Below, in pieces: positions 26,144-35,040 of a stretch of DNA of 64,000 bases. Every line of letters begins with the position of its first letter. The stretch's first letter is position 1. A program made the position numbers and the translations under genes. The DNA comes from Streptomyces odonnellii (lineage in GTDB: Bacteria > Actinomycetota > Actinomycetes > Streptomycetales > Streptomycetaceae): NCBI RefSeq assembly GCF_000981895.1, contig NZ_LATD01000073.1, forward strand, positions 36,600-100,599. Reading direction: 5' to 3'. The notes beneath the pieces are model-generated. The model saw nothing but the letters and a program-made list of their open reading frames with translations, did not search any database and was not told the origin of the DNA.

Positions 26144-26946
26144 TTATTGCGGAGTTGGAGTCCTTGGGGCGTCCGCGACGGGCGTGTGGTCATCGAGCCA
26201 GTCGAAGATCTTTTCGAAGGCGTACCGCTGTCCACCGACGCGGCAGTGCGCACCAGCTCCCTCAACGTCAGTAAGCCTCAGCAGCGTCTTGTCGTTTGTT
26301 GTTAGATGGTCGAACACTTCCTCGGGCTGCCCCTTGAAGAAGAGGTCGTCTTCTGCCTCGCAGATCAACGCCGCACAGTCGATCCGCTCTGCGACGCCGT
26401 CGCGCGCATTGAAGTCCATCGCCCGGGCGGCGTACTCCCGTGGTGTGCGACCGCCCATGACACACATCCCGTGCGTGATCGCCCAGCGTGCGGTGGGGCT
26501 CGATTCGAAGGCTCTAGCAAGTTCCTCGTCTATCTCCGGTGCTTCCGGCGCCTTCACTGCCGCGCGCGATTTTGTGCGGTCGCCTTCGAGGAAGCGTGTG
26601 ATGAGCACACTGAAGTCGTACACGCCGTCGACGGCCATCACGGCTTTGATGCGTAGGTCGCGAGGATGCGCGGGTCCCTCGGGTTTCCGTGCAGGAAGAA
26701 CTCAGCCGTGCGGTAGTAGTTCGAGGCCCGCAGGTAGCTGTCCCGGGCCGTGATCACATGTCCCTGGGAACGGGCCTCGTCCGCGACGGCACTGATACGC
26801 GCGGCGGTGGCGTTCCACTCGTCGAACCAACTGTCGTAGTCTCCGGGCTTGATTCGCTCGACGGTGGCCTCCACCTCCGCGAAGTCAGCGCCGCCGTAGG
26901 TGATATGCCCCAGCGAACGCAGTGTCTCGTACCAGAAAGTTCTCAT
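26144..26946 (-). pseudogene. Alpha/beta hydrolase (FrsA / pseudooxynicotine hydrolase-like) with central deletion
   Basis: The N-terminal piece (26638-26946) reads MRTFWYETLRSLGHITYGGA through the helical cap AEFFLHGNPRDPRILATY and then stops. The C-terminal piece starts at 26641 in another frame: MAVDGVYDFSVLITRFLEGD, SPTARWAITHGMCVMG, CEAEDDLFFKGQPEEVFDHL, GAGAHCRVGGQRYAFEKIFDWLDD. The catalytic His remains, but the middle of the protein, with the Gly-x-Ser-x-Gly nucleophile elbow, is absent (about 130-150 residues by family length). A deletion plus frame change at about 26640 explains it. The two frames overlap by four bases, which could mislead annotation into calling two genes. Confidence 0.85.
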
Positions 26947-27812
26947 CTTGCGGGAAGATCAAACGACGCACGGTCGCTCCTGATGTGGATGGCGCGCCGG
27001 GCCACAGCCTGCGCGGTCCGCGTCCGCCAGATGTGCGCCGGCACCTTCGAAGCCGCTTACGTGCCATGGAGCCGGCGCCCGCTGGTACCTGGGCGATCTA
27101 GCGTCTGTCCGATGACCTGGCGTCCCTCCGTCCGGCGACCTGTTGCCGCGAGGATCTGCCGGCGTTTCGCTCAAGACGAGGCGGAGTCCGCTGCCGAGGC
27201 CGCGGGACCGGAGGCCCATCTGAGGGTCACAGGTTCCGTCCTGCGGGGCCGAGCAGCGTGCGGAGGCACTACGTCCACGCAGGTCTGGTGGCCGTCTGGC
27301 CTGCAGCGGCTGCGGCCGTACTGTTCACCCGGCTCGAGTGTGTTTTCCAGCACGATAGAACCGTCAACAGCCGTCCGCAGGTGCGGAGGGCTACGGGTCG
27401 CCCTCCAGGCCGAAGTGATCAACGTGTTCGTCGCTCCACTTCACTGGCTGGATGGCAAGCGGAGGGATGCCGGGACCGCTGATGAGGTCACGCGCACGTT
27501 TCCTTCCTGAACGCCGCGCTTCCGCACATGCACGTAGCGTCGCCATCCTGGGTTGGTTGTCCTGCCAAGGAGACGGTCCGGTTCGATGGCAAGCTGTGCG
27601 ACGACGGATCGACGACGAGACCTATGTGACCGCCGCGCTCACCACCACGCGCGGAAGCAACCGGGTCGCCGTCTCCAGCCGTGGCACGTCCGAAGGCCGG
27701 TACGAGCCGGTGTCCCGGCCCAGACGGATGAGGAAGAACGCCGGCAGGCCGTTGATTCCCTCACGTCGCGAAAGCAGTTGGGTGATCAATCGGTCAACCT
27801 CAGGGCACCGAG
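26947..27812. other. Gene-free stretch, about 0.87 kb
   Basis: No reading frame has convincing family features. One minus-strand frame near 27620-27790 (INGLPAFFLIRLGRDTG, SDVPRLETATRLLPRVV) has coding-like composition and may be a gene relic that I cannot name. The rest looks like degraded DNA between a pseudogene and the VOC gene. Confidence 0.4.
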
Positions 27813-28553
27813 TCAGGACAGAGCGAGGACGCAGAACTCATGGCCCTCCGGGTCGGTCAGGCACGTCCACGGGACGTCGCCCTGGCCGAGGTCCAGGTCG
27901 GTGGCGCCGAGGGCCCGCAGCCGGGCCACCTCCGCCGTTTTGTCGTCACCGGGGTACGGCAGCAGATCAAGATGGATGCGGTCCGGCACGGTCTTCACGT
28001 CGGGCGTGCGGAGGAATTCGAGATACGGGCCGACCCCCTTGGCGGAGCGCAGCACCGCTTGGTCGTCGGTCACCTCGTGCAGGGTCCAGTCCATCGCCTC
28101 GCCCCAGAACCGGGCCATGGCCCGGGGATCCGCACAGTCGACCACCACCGCGGCGATCGGCCCGGTGTCCCGGTAGACCTCCCGGGGCTCCAGCACGCAG
28201 AACTCGCTGCCCTCCGGGTCGGCGAGGACCGTCCACGGCACTTCGCCCTGGCCCACATCGGCGGGCGTCGCGCCGAGGGCCCGGAGGCGTGCGACCAACT
28301 CCGTCTGATGGGCCGCGGAGGTGGTGGCGAGGTCGAGGTGCACACGATTCTTGACCGCTGTCTTGGGTTCCGGGACGGGAACGACATCGACACCGACGGC
28401 GACCGGGTCCGGCCAGACGAGGCCGCCGGCAGGTCCGACGTAGGTGGTCACGCCGGGACTGTAAGCACTCCAGCCGAGCGCCTCCGCCCAGAACCGGCCT
28501 ACCGCCAAGGCGTCAAGAGCCTTTATGTTCACCTGAACAGGTCGCATTGCCAT
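27813..28553 (-). CDS. Two-domain VOC (glyoxalase-like) protein
   Basis: 246 residues from the ATG at 28553, with AGGA 8 bases upstream. It is an internal duplication of the Glyoxalase/VOC fold. Each half starts with a VNIKALDALAVGRFWAEALG- or VVVDCADPRAMARFWGEAM-type strand-helix and ends with matching tails, VPWTVLADPEGSEFCVLEP and VPWTCLTDPEGHEFCVLAL. In both halves His of VHLDL/IHLDL and Glu of SEFCVL/HEFCVL sit where metal ligands occur. Members act in antibiotic binding, dioxygenation or isomerisation. The exact role is unknown. Confidence 0.9.
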   Translation of the reverse strand: MAMRPVQVNIKALDALAVGRFWAEALGWSAYSPGVTTYVGPAGGLVWPDPVAVGVDVVPVPEPKTAVKNRVHLDLATTSAAHQTELVARLRALGATPADVGQGEVPWTVLADPEGSEFCVLEPREVYRDTGPIAAVVVDCADPRAMARFWGEAMDWTLHEVTDDQAVLRSAKGVGPYLEFLRTPDVKTVPDRIHLDLLPYPGDDKTAEVARLRALGATDLDLGQGDVPWTCLTDPEGHEFCVLALS

Positions 28554-28770
28554 GCGGACGATCCTATGCACCCGCTCCGCAACGGTATCCGGACCGTCCC
28601 CAATCCGAGATCAGCTCTCTGGCCGACGGGCCAAGGCAGCGGCCGGCCCGCCGACGAGTGCCGCATCGAGAGTGTCGAGAGTTACGAGGCCAACCGCCCA
28701 GGTGCGTTGTGACCAGAGCTGGTCGATCCGCAGGAGTGAGCGGCAGCCCGACCAGGAGCCCAATTCCCGT

Positions 28771-28796
28771 ACCGGTATAGTTTGACCGGTATAGTT
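28771..28796. repeat. Direct repeat ACCGGTATAGTT upstream of map
   Basis: Two perfect copies at 28771-28782 and 28785-28796, phase 14, each holding ACCGGT (palindrome) and TATAGT (-10-like). They end 25 bases before the aminopeptidase GTG. They may be overlapping promoters or a GntR/MerR-type operator controlling that gene. Confidence 0.55.
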
Positions 28797-28821
28797 ATTG
28801 GTTGCATGAGAAGGGCACCCC

Positions 28822-29604
28822 GTGATCGAGATCCTGAACCCCACCCTACTGGCCCGGGCCAAAGACACGGGTGCCCTGGTCGCCGACATCCTGCAGACGC
28901 TGAAGAGCCGCAGCACGATCGGCACGAACCTTCTGGACATCGACCGGTGGGCCAAGGCAATGATCGTCGAGGCCGGAGCGCAGTCCTGCTATGTCGACTA
29001 CGAACCGTCCTTCGGACGCGGCCCGTTCGGCCACTACATCTGCACGGCCGTCAATGACGCCGTACTCCACGGACGGCCACACGATCACACGCTTGCCGAC
29101 GGCGACCTGCTGACACTCGACCTCGCCGTCTCCAGAGGCGGAGTCGCCGCAGACGCCGCCATCAGCTTCATCGTGGGCGACACGAAGCCCCCGGAGAGCG
29201 TCGCGCTGATCAGTGCGACCGAACGTGCGCTGGCCGCGGGGATCGCCGCTGCCGGGCCCGGGGCTCGTATCGGCGACATCTCCCATGCCATCGGCACGGT
29301 CCTCCGCGAGGCGGGGTACCCGATCAACACCGAGTTCGGAGGTCATGGCATCGGATCGACGATGCACCAGGACCCGCACGTTTCGAACACCGGACGGCCC
29401 GGCCGTGGATACAAACTGCGCCCCGGGCTGCTGCTGGCGCTGGAACCGTGGGTCATGGCGGACACCGCTCAACTCGTCACCGATGCCGACGGGTGGACGC
29501 TCCGAAGTGCGACAGGCTGCCGGACAGCACACAGTGAGCACACCATCGCCATCACCGACGACGGAGCCGAAATCCTCACCTTGCCGACGCAGGCGCGGCC
29601 CTGA
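28822..29604 (+). CDS. map: Type I methionine aminopeptidase
   Basis: 260 residues from a GTG with GAGAAGGG 8 bases upstream. It removes the initiator Met from nascent proteins. All five metal ligands are visible: Asp in LTLDLAVSRGG, Asp in VAADAAISF, His in FGGHGIGSTMHQDPHV, Glu in LLALEPWVMA, Glu in HSEHTIAIT. Length is normal. There is no ribosomal or secY context, so it is an accessory MAP copy, as found singly in Streptomyces. The AT-rich repeated promoter region suggests special control. Confidence 0.92.
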   Translation: MIEILNPTLLARAKDTGALVADILQTLKSRSTIGTNLLDIDRWAKAMIVEAGAQSCYVDYEPSFGRGPFGHYICTAVNDAVLHGRPHDHTLADGDLLTLDLAVSRGGVAADAAISFIVGDTKPPESVALISATERALAAGIAAAGPGARIGDISHAIGTVLREAGYPINTEFGGHGIGSTMHQDPHVSNTGRPGRGYKLRPGLLLALEPWVMADTAQLVTDADGWTLRSATGCRTAHSEHTIAITDDGAEILTLPTQARP

Positions 29605-29672
29605 GTTCGGAGCCCCATGCAGGGCGGCTGTGGGGCCAGGTCCGCGAGCAGCCACGTAGTCGCTGTGCCGGC

Positions 29673-31676
29673 TCATGGCCCCGGTGTGGCGTCGGCCGTG
29701 GGCTGGATCCGCTGGAGCATCTGTTCCATGACGGAGACGGGCAATGCCGGGTGCTGGGCCGCGGCTTGCGCCGTATCGGTGTCCTTCAGCAGCCCGATCA
29801 GCACCCGCGCGGGCAGTCCGGGGTGCCGGGCGGCCGTGTCGCGCACCCACTCGTACGGGTCGTCCAGCAGCCGCACCGCCGACTCGGGCGTCAGACGGGG
29901 GTCGGTGGCGGCCCAGTGCCGGACTTCCTCATCACTGTCCCGGCTGAACCGCTCGACCAGCTCGGCGGTCGACTCCGGGTCGTCCAGGGCCAGTTGACGC
30001 ATCCGTGGGTTCGGGTCGTCGGCGTAACGGAGCACGCCGTGACGGGGGAAGTTCGGGTGGCCGTGGGGGCGATCGGGGGTGCTGAGGCTGCCCGTCCACC
30101 ACTGCCACACTCTCAGCAGCATGTCCGCGGGTGCGTCGTCGCAGGATTCCGCGAGGAAGAGCTGGACGACCCGGTCCTCATCGCGGGCGAGGCGTTCGAC
30201 GACGTCCGGTGGGAGGCGTCGGGCCCGGGCGACGCTTCGTCGTACGAGAGGGTGGGCGGAGGCGGCCAAGCGGCGCATGGCGCCGGGGTCCTGGTGCAGC
30301 GCCACGACCCAGTCGAGCGGGTAGTGGCGGCCGCGCGGGTCGAAGTCGATGGGGATGTCCGCCCGTTGTTCCTCGGTGAGGTCGGGGCGTATGGCCACCA
30401 CGGAACGGACGCTCTCGTCGGGGTCCCGGGCAAGGAGCAGCACCAGGTCCGGGTCCAGGTGCGGGTTGCCCGCGAGGGAGCAGCGCTGGGCCGGGTCGCC
30501 GTGGTGGGCCAGGTACTCGGCGAGGCCGCGCTCCAGACGGCACGTACCCACCGCGCGGTCTGCGAGTTCCGCCGTGTCAAAGACCGACGGGGGCATCGGG
30601 TGCTGCTGGTGGTACTGGAGCAGTGCTTCGACGCGGACCTTGCCGTCGGCGTCGGCCAGCAGCGCGCGCCGGGTCGCGGTGTCCAGATGGGGCCAGGCCC
30701 TCCGGCAGGCCAGGGCTCGTACGGACGGGTCGACGTCGACGGCCAGGGCGATGAGTACCGATACGGGCAGGCCGTAAAGGCGAGCGGTCTCTTCGCGGAC
30801 GCGTGCGGACGGGTCCGCTGCGAGCTGCTCGTACACGGCGTCGGTGAGTTCGACACGCCGGTCTGCCGCGAGCATGGTGAGGATCCACCGGTGCCGGGAT
30901 TCCTCTTCGTCCAGGATCAGGCGGGCCCACTGTTCAGTGGTGATGTTCGGCTGCGCCTCGGCCAGCAACTGCCGCAGCTTCCGCTCCGGGTGGACCATGG
31001 CCGCCTCGACGACCGCCGTCGGCAGTGGGCGCCACAGGAGGTAGTGCGACAGGCCCAGGAGGCGGGCGCGGAGGTGATCGGGGGTGGCGGGGTTGAGGCA
31101 CAGCCCGTCCGCCCACATCTGCCGCAGCCTTGTCGAAGGCCCCGGTCCCTGGAGCAGTGCCGCCCAAGCGGCTTCCCGCTCCCGAGGGGTTTCCTGGGCT
31201 GCCGCCCGCGCGGCTGCCTCCTGCCGCTCCCCGATGTGGTCCAGCAGGGTGAACCAGACCTCGTCCTCTTCGGTGGTCACCCCGAGCAGGGTGCTGCCGT
31301 CCGTCGCGAGGGTGATGAACTCCGGCTGCCCGGGGCGCTCACCGAGGACTCCGGCGAGGTCCCACTGACCGGTGAGCCGCACCCGCGTCCAGCGCCTGGG
31401 CGCACAGCCCGTCCAGTGGCCGGCGACATCGATGAGGAATACGCCGTCCTCGCCGATGATCCCCTTGCCGGCCGCGAGCCGGTGCCACTGCGCGTTGAGC
31501 TCGGCGATCAGGCCGGGCAGGTCCTCCCGCACAGCCATCGTCGGCTTGGCGTCGCCCGAGACGACCGACCGCCAGGCTGCCCGGGGCGGCAGTACCTGCT
31601 CGGTCCGACGGTCCCCCACGACTTCCAGCCCCGCACGCCGCAACAGCTCCAAGAGCTCGCCATCCCCACCCGTCAT
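29673..31676 (-). CDS. Large repeat protein with LRV/HEAT-like units
   Basis: 667 residues. The N-terminal about 170 residues form a distinct globular part (FLIDVAGHWTGCAPRRWTRV, FITLATDGSTLLGVT). The rest is helical repeats of about 24-40 residues with a recurring DP-x-x-x-VR-x-x-x-A motif (ADPSARVREETA, VDPSVRALA, DPDESVRSVVA, DSDEEVRHWAA, DPYEWVRDTAA), typical of leucine-rich-repeat-variant or HEAT scaffolds. No signal peptide or catalytic site is seen. Homologues occur in Streptomyces as uncharacterised proteins. It stands alone, facing a GlxA-type regulator across a 128-base gap. Confidence 0.85.
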   Translation of the reverse strand: MTGGDGELLELLRRAGLEVVGDRRTEQVLPPRAAWRSVVSGDAKPTMAVREDLPGLIAELNAQWHRLAAGKGIIGEDGVFLIDVAGHWTGCAPRRWTRVRLTGQWDLAGVLGERPGQPEFITLATDGSTLLGVTTEEDEVWFTLLDHIGERQEAAARAAAQETPREREAAWAALLQGPGPSTRLRQMWADGLCLNPATPDHLRARLLGLSHYLLWRPLPTAVVEAAMVHPERKLRQLLAEAQPNITTEQWARLILDEEESRHRWILTMLAADRRVELTDAVYEQLAADPSARVREETARLYGLPVSVLIALAVDVDPSVRALACRRAWPHLDTATRRALLADADGKVRVEALLQYHQQHPMPPSVFDTAELADRAVGTCRLERGLAEYLAHHGDPAQRCSLAGNPHLDPDLVLLLARDPDESVRSVVAIRPDLTEEQRADIPIDFDPRGRHYPLDWVVALHQDPGAMRRLAASAHPLVRRSVARARRLPPDVVERLARDEDRVVQLFLAESCDDAPADMLLRVWQWWTGSLSTPDRPHGHPNFPRHGVLRYADDPNPRMRQLALDDPESTAELVERFSRDSDEEVRHWAATDPRLTPESAVRLLDDPYEWVRDTAARHPGLPARVLIGLLKDTDTAQAAAQHPALPVSVMEQMLQRIQPTADATPGP

Positions 31677-31804
31677 GGGAGCCCATCGTGCCCGAAGCGG
31701 CTCTCCGTCTGCTCAACGGGTCTTCTCAACAACCAGTGCCGCGACCTGCGCGGCTTCGGGAACCGGGGCCGATGCGCCTTCGCGCCCCACGTACCCTCTT
31801 CACC

Positions 31805-32761
31805 GTGGCAGCCTCACCCCTGCGTCGTGTCGCCGTCCTCGTGCTCGAAGGCGCAAAGCCTCTCGATGTCGGTATTCCCGCGCAGGTCTTCACGACCCGC
31901 GCGAGCATGCCGTACGAGGTGCGGGTGTGCGGCGCGGCGCCAGGTCTCGTGGCCGGCGGTGACGGCCTGTCGTACTACGTCGCCCATGGCATCGACGCAC
32001 TCGCGTGGGCCGACATCGTCTTCATTCCCGGCTACCGGCACCCGGACCGTGACGATCCGCCGCCGGTCATCGTCGACGCGCTGATCGCCGCCCACGATCG
32101 GGGCGCGCGGCTCGCCGCCATCTCGACGGGCGCCTTCGCGCTCGCCGCCACGGGCCTGCTCGACGGCAAGCGCGCCACGACGCACTGGCACTACACACGG
32201 GCACTCGCGGCGAAGCGTCCGCTCGTCCGGGTCGACGCGAACGTTCTGTTCGTCGACGAGGGCAGTGTGCTGACATCGGCCGGCGCCGCCTCGGGCCTCG
32301 ACCTGTGCCTGCACATCCTGCGCGGCGATCTGGGGGTGGCCGCGTCAAACCACGCCGCCCGGCGCCTGGTGGCGGCCCCCTACCGCAGCGGCGGTCAGGC
32401 ACAGTACGTACCGCGCAGTGTGCCCGAGTCGCTCGGCGAGCGGTTCGCCGCCACCCGGGAGTGGGCGCTGCACCGGCTCGGCGAGCCCCTCACCCTTGAA
32501 GCGCTCGCCCGGCACGCGGCGGTGTCGCCCCGCACGTTCTCGCGGCGCTTCGTGGAGGACACGGGGTACACACCGATGCAGTGGGTCATGCGTGCCCGTA
32601 TCGACGTGGCCCGTGAGCTGCTCGAACGTTCGGAGCGGGGCATCGAGCAGATCGCCGCCGACGCCGGGCTCGGCACCGGCGCGAATCTGCGGCTGCACTT
32701 CCAGCGGATCCTCGGCACGACGCCGAGCGAGTACCGGCGTACCTTCGCCCAGGGCGAGTAG
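31805..32761 (+). CDS. GlxA-type transcriptional regulator (DJ-1/PfpI plus AraC HTH)
   Basis: 318 residues from the GTG at 31805. TACCCT ends 7 bases before it and no ribosome site is seen, so a leaderless start is favoured; an ATG at 31772 is possible. The N-terminal domain (VAVLVLEGAKPLDVGIPAQVF, STGAFALAATGLLDGKRATTHW) has the DJ-1 fold without a clear catalytic Cys. The C-terminal AraC domain (LTLEALARHAAVSPRTFSRRF, RIDVARELLERSERGIEQIA) has two HTHs. It lies 108 bases upstream of GAPDH on the same strand and may control it or itself. Confidence 0.88.
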   Translation: MAASPLRRVAVLVLEGAKPLDVGIPAQVFTTRASMPYEVRVCGAAPGLVAGGDGLSYYVAHGIDALAWADIVFIPGYRHPDRDDPPPVIVDALIAAHDRGARLAAISTGAFALAATGLLDGKRATTHWHYTRALAAKRPLVRVDANVLFVDEGSVLTSAGAASGLDLCLHILRGDLGVAASNHAARRLVAAPYRSGGQAQYVPRSVPESLGERFAATREWALHRLGEPLTLEALARHAAVSPRTFSRRFVEDTGYTPMQWVMRARIDVARELLERSERGIEQIAADAGLGTGANLRLHFQRILGTTPSEYRRTFAQGE

Positions 32762-32869
32762 CCCGTCGCCACCACGTGGCGTGATCCTTTTGGACCGTGG
32801 CGACCACGCCGCTGTCACCAGCGGATGCCGCGCGAGAACCTGATGGCGAACCCGGAAAGGACACCCCTC

Positions 32870-33868
32870 ATGACTCGCATCGCCATCAACGGATTCGGCC
32901 GCATCGGACGCAATGTGCTGCGCGCGCTGCTCGAACGCGACAGCGGCTTGGAGGTCGTCGCCGTCAATGACCTCACGGAGCCCGCCACCCTCGCTCGGCT
33001 GCTCGCCTACGACACGACGGCGGGCCGGCTCGGCCGCCCGGTGACTGCCGACGGCGACGCGCTCGTCGTCGACGGCCGCCGCATCACCGTGCTCGCCGAG
33101 CGCGAGCCGGCGCAGCTTCCGTGGGCCGAGCTCGGCGTCGACATCGTGCTTGAGGCGACCGGCCGCTTCACGTCGGCCACGGCAGCCCGCGCTCATATCG
33201 GCGCGGGCGCGAAAAGGGTACTTGTCAGCGCGCCGGCGGACGGCGCCGATGTCACACTCGCGTTCGGGATCAACACCGACACGTACGACCCGGCGGCGCA
33301 CACGGTCGTCTCGAACGCCTCGTGCACGACCAACGCGCTCGCGCCGCTGGCCGCGGTGCTGGACGGTCTCGCCGGCATCGAGCACGGCTTCATGACGACG
33401 GTGCACGCCTACACGCAGGAGCAGAACCTGCAGGACGGTCCGCACCGCGACGCCCGCCGCGCTCGGGCCGCCGCTGTCAACATCGTGCCGACGACGACGG
33501 GCGCCGCCAAGGCGATCGGACTCGTGCTGCCGAACCTCGACGGCAAGCTGTCTGGCGACTCGATCCGGGTGCCGGTTCCGGTCGGTTCGATCGTGGAACT
33601 CAACACGACCGTCGCTCGCGACGTGACGCGCGACGAGGTGCTGGCGGCGTACCGCACCGCGGCGGAGGGGCCGCTCGCCGGTGTCCTCGAGTACTCGGAT
33701 GACCCGCTCGTGTCGTCCGACATCACGGGCAACCCGGCCTCGTCGATCTTCGACTCGGCTCTCACCCGCGTCGACGGCCGCCACGTAAAGGTGGTGGCCT
33801 GGTACGACAACGAGTGGGGCTTCTCGAACCGCGTGGTCGACACGCTCGAACTCCTCGCCGCGAGTTGA
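32870..33868 (+). CDS. gap: Glyceraldehyde-3-phosphate dehydrogenase, type I
   Basis: 332 residues from the ATG at 32870; an in-frame start at 32825 would add residues before the family start MTRIAINGFGRIGRNVL. It oxidises GAP to 1,3-bisphosphoglycerate with NAD(P). Seen: Rossmann GFGRIGRN, the active Cys in SNASCTTN, TTVHAYTQEQNLQDGPHRD, ARAAAVNIVPTTTGAAKA, SIRVPVPVGSIVEL, WYDNEWGFSNRVVD. There is no pgk or tpi alongside, so this is a second, non-operonic copy of the kind seen in Streptomyces. A GlxA-type regulator precedes it and a hairpin follows. Confidence 0.95.
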   Translation: MTRIAINGFGRIGRNVLRALLERDSGLEVVAVNDLTEPATLARLLAYDTTAGRLGRPVTADGDALVVDGRRITVLAEREPAQLPWAELGVDIVLEATGRFTSATAARAHIGAGAKRVLVSAPADGADVTLAFGINTDTYDPAAHTVVSNASCTTNALAPLAAVLDGLAGIEHGFMTTVHAYTQEQNLQDGPHRDARRARAAAVNIVPTTTGAAKAIGLVLPNLDGKLSGDSIRVPVPVGSIVELNTTVARDVTRDEVLAAYRTAAEGPLAGVLEYSDDPLVSSDITGNPASSIFDSALTRVDGRHVKVVAWYDNEWGFSNRVVDTLELLAAS

Positions 33869-33889
33869 CCGGGAAACCGGGGCAGCGAA

Positions 33890-33928
33890 CACCAGTGGTC
33901 GGTCGCGTCGTGTACTCGTCCACTGGTG
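33890..33928. terminator. Hairpin after gap, probable terminator
   Basis: CACCAGTGG (33890-33898) and CCACTGGTG (33920-33928) form perfect 9-base arms around 21 bases, starting 22 bases past the gap stop codon. The position fits transcription termination. Confidence 0.5.
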
Positions 33929-34142
33929 CGCGGGGTCTTGATCAGCGATTCCGTGCGCATGCGGCGCCTGAACGGCGACGAAGTCGAGGGGCAACCGCGC
34001 AGCTCCGGCGGCCGGACATGCACGTGTGCCCTTCGACCGAGCAGCCGAAGTCGGCGTTGTCGCCGAGTTGAGGCAATGCCGCGTGCCGGTCCGGCCCTGA
34101 CCCGAAGGCGCGGGTGTCGTACCCCGGCGCTAGCATCCGCCC

Positions 34143-34946
34143 GTGAATCCAGAATTTCTGCGGTCTCTCGGTATTCCGCTGCCGTCCGGTGCCATGATCA
34201 CGTCCGATGAGGGTGACGGCGATGTCCAGCCCCTGTGGCTGAGCGACACGCCGGCCTCCGCCGGTCTCTGGGCGCAGATACGGGAAGCTCACGGCGACTC
34301 CGGTCTGTGGCCTCTCCTGCTCGTCCCTCTGGAGCATGACCAGGAGTTCCGGCCCTGGGCGTCGGGTGAACTGTTCCCGGAGCGCGTGTCCTCGCCGGAG
34401 AGCCACGATCCGTCCACGGTTCTTGCGCAATGGTGGAAGGAACACACCGATTTCGACGACGACGACAATTTGTCACGAGCCGATCGTCTGGCCGTCACAG
34501 CGCCCTTCGAACAGGCCTGGCCGGGCCTCGCCCCGGCCCGCGAAAGCGCATTGGACCCGGACGAGACGGCAGCCGAGTACGCCGGGGTTTTTGTCTCCGA
34601 GCACCCCGGTGCCCGGCTCGGTCTGGTGCAAGCCCCTCGGGGAGCTGACGCACTTGCCGCTGTCGGCTGGGGCGGCCCGGTCAACTACGACGACACCGGC
34701 AAATACGCCGCAGTCGTACGGAGCTGGGAAGAGCGCTTCGGCGCACGCGTCGTAGCGGTCGGCTTCGGAACCCTTCATCTGAGCATCGCCGCGCCGCCGG
34801 CCGACCACGAGGACGCGTTGGCGGTCGCGGCCGAGCACTTCGCGTTCTGTCCGGACAACGTCTGGCAGCGACGACACCCGCCGACTTTGGCCGCCTACGC
34901 GGATCAGCTCATCGGCATGAATTGCTGGGAATTCTGGTGGGACTGA
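34143..34946 (+). CDS. DUF4253 domain protein
   Basis: 267 residues from a GTG (MNPEFLRSLGIPLPSG). The C-terminal 110 residues carry the DUF4253 signature: KYAAVVRSWEERFGARVVAVGFGTLHLSI, AEHFAFCPDNVWQ and the ending YADQLIGMNCWEFWWD. The domain has no known reaction; members are often encoded near phage- or toxin-linked genes, but nothing here shows that. It is monocistronic by context. The 274 bases before it contain only the gap terminator and no recognised gene. Confidence 0.88.
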   Translation: MNPEFLRSLGIPLPSGAMITSDEGDGDVQPLWLSDTPASAGLWAQIREAHGDSGLWPLLLVPLEHDQEFRPWASGELFPERVSSPESHDPSTVLAQWWKEHTDFDDDDNLSRADRLAVTAPFEQAWPGLAPARESALDPDETAAEYAGVFVSEHPGARLGLVQAPRGADALAAVGWGGPVNYDDTGKYAAVVRSWEERFGARVVAVGFGTLHLSIAAPPADHEDALAVAAEHFAFCPDNVWQRRHPPTLAAYADQLIGMNCWEFWWD

Positions 34947-35040
34947 CCGGCCAAGGGGTGCGGCCTTCGCCGTACCCGGTCGAGGCCACCCAGGTCGCGG
35001 ACGCCGCCGGATCCCCGCGGTGACGGCGGAGGGGCGCAGG

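Noticed and set aside
26689..27510. 273-codon plus-strand frame in the gap after the hydrolase
   Set aside because: It starts opposite the hydrolase N-terminus and lacks family features.
29751..32084. 777-codon plus-strand frame opposite the repeat protein
   Set aside because: Shadow frame; the minus strand carries clear repeats and a coherent N-terminal domain.
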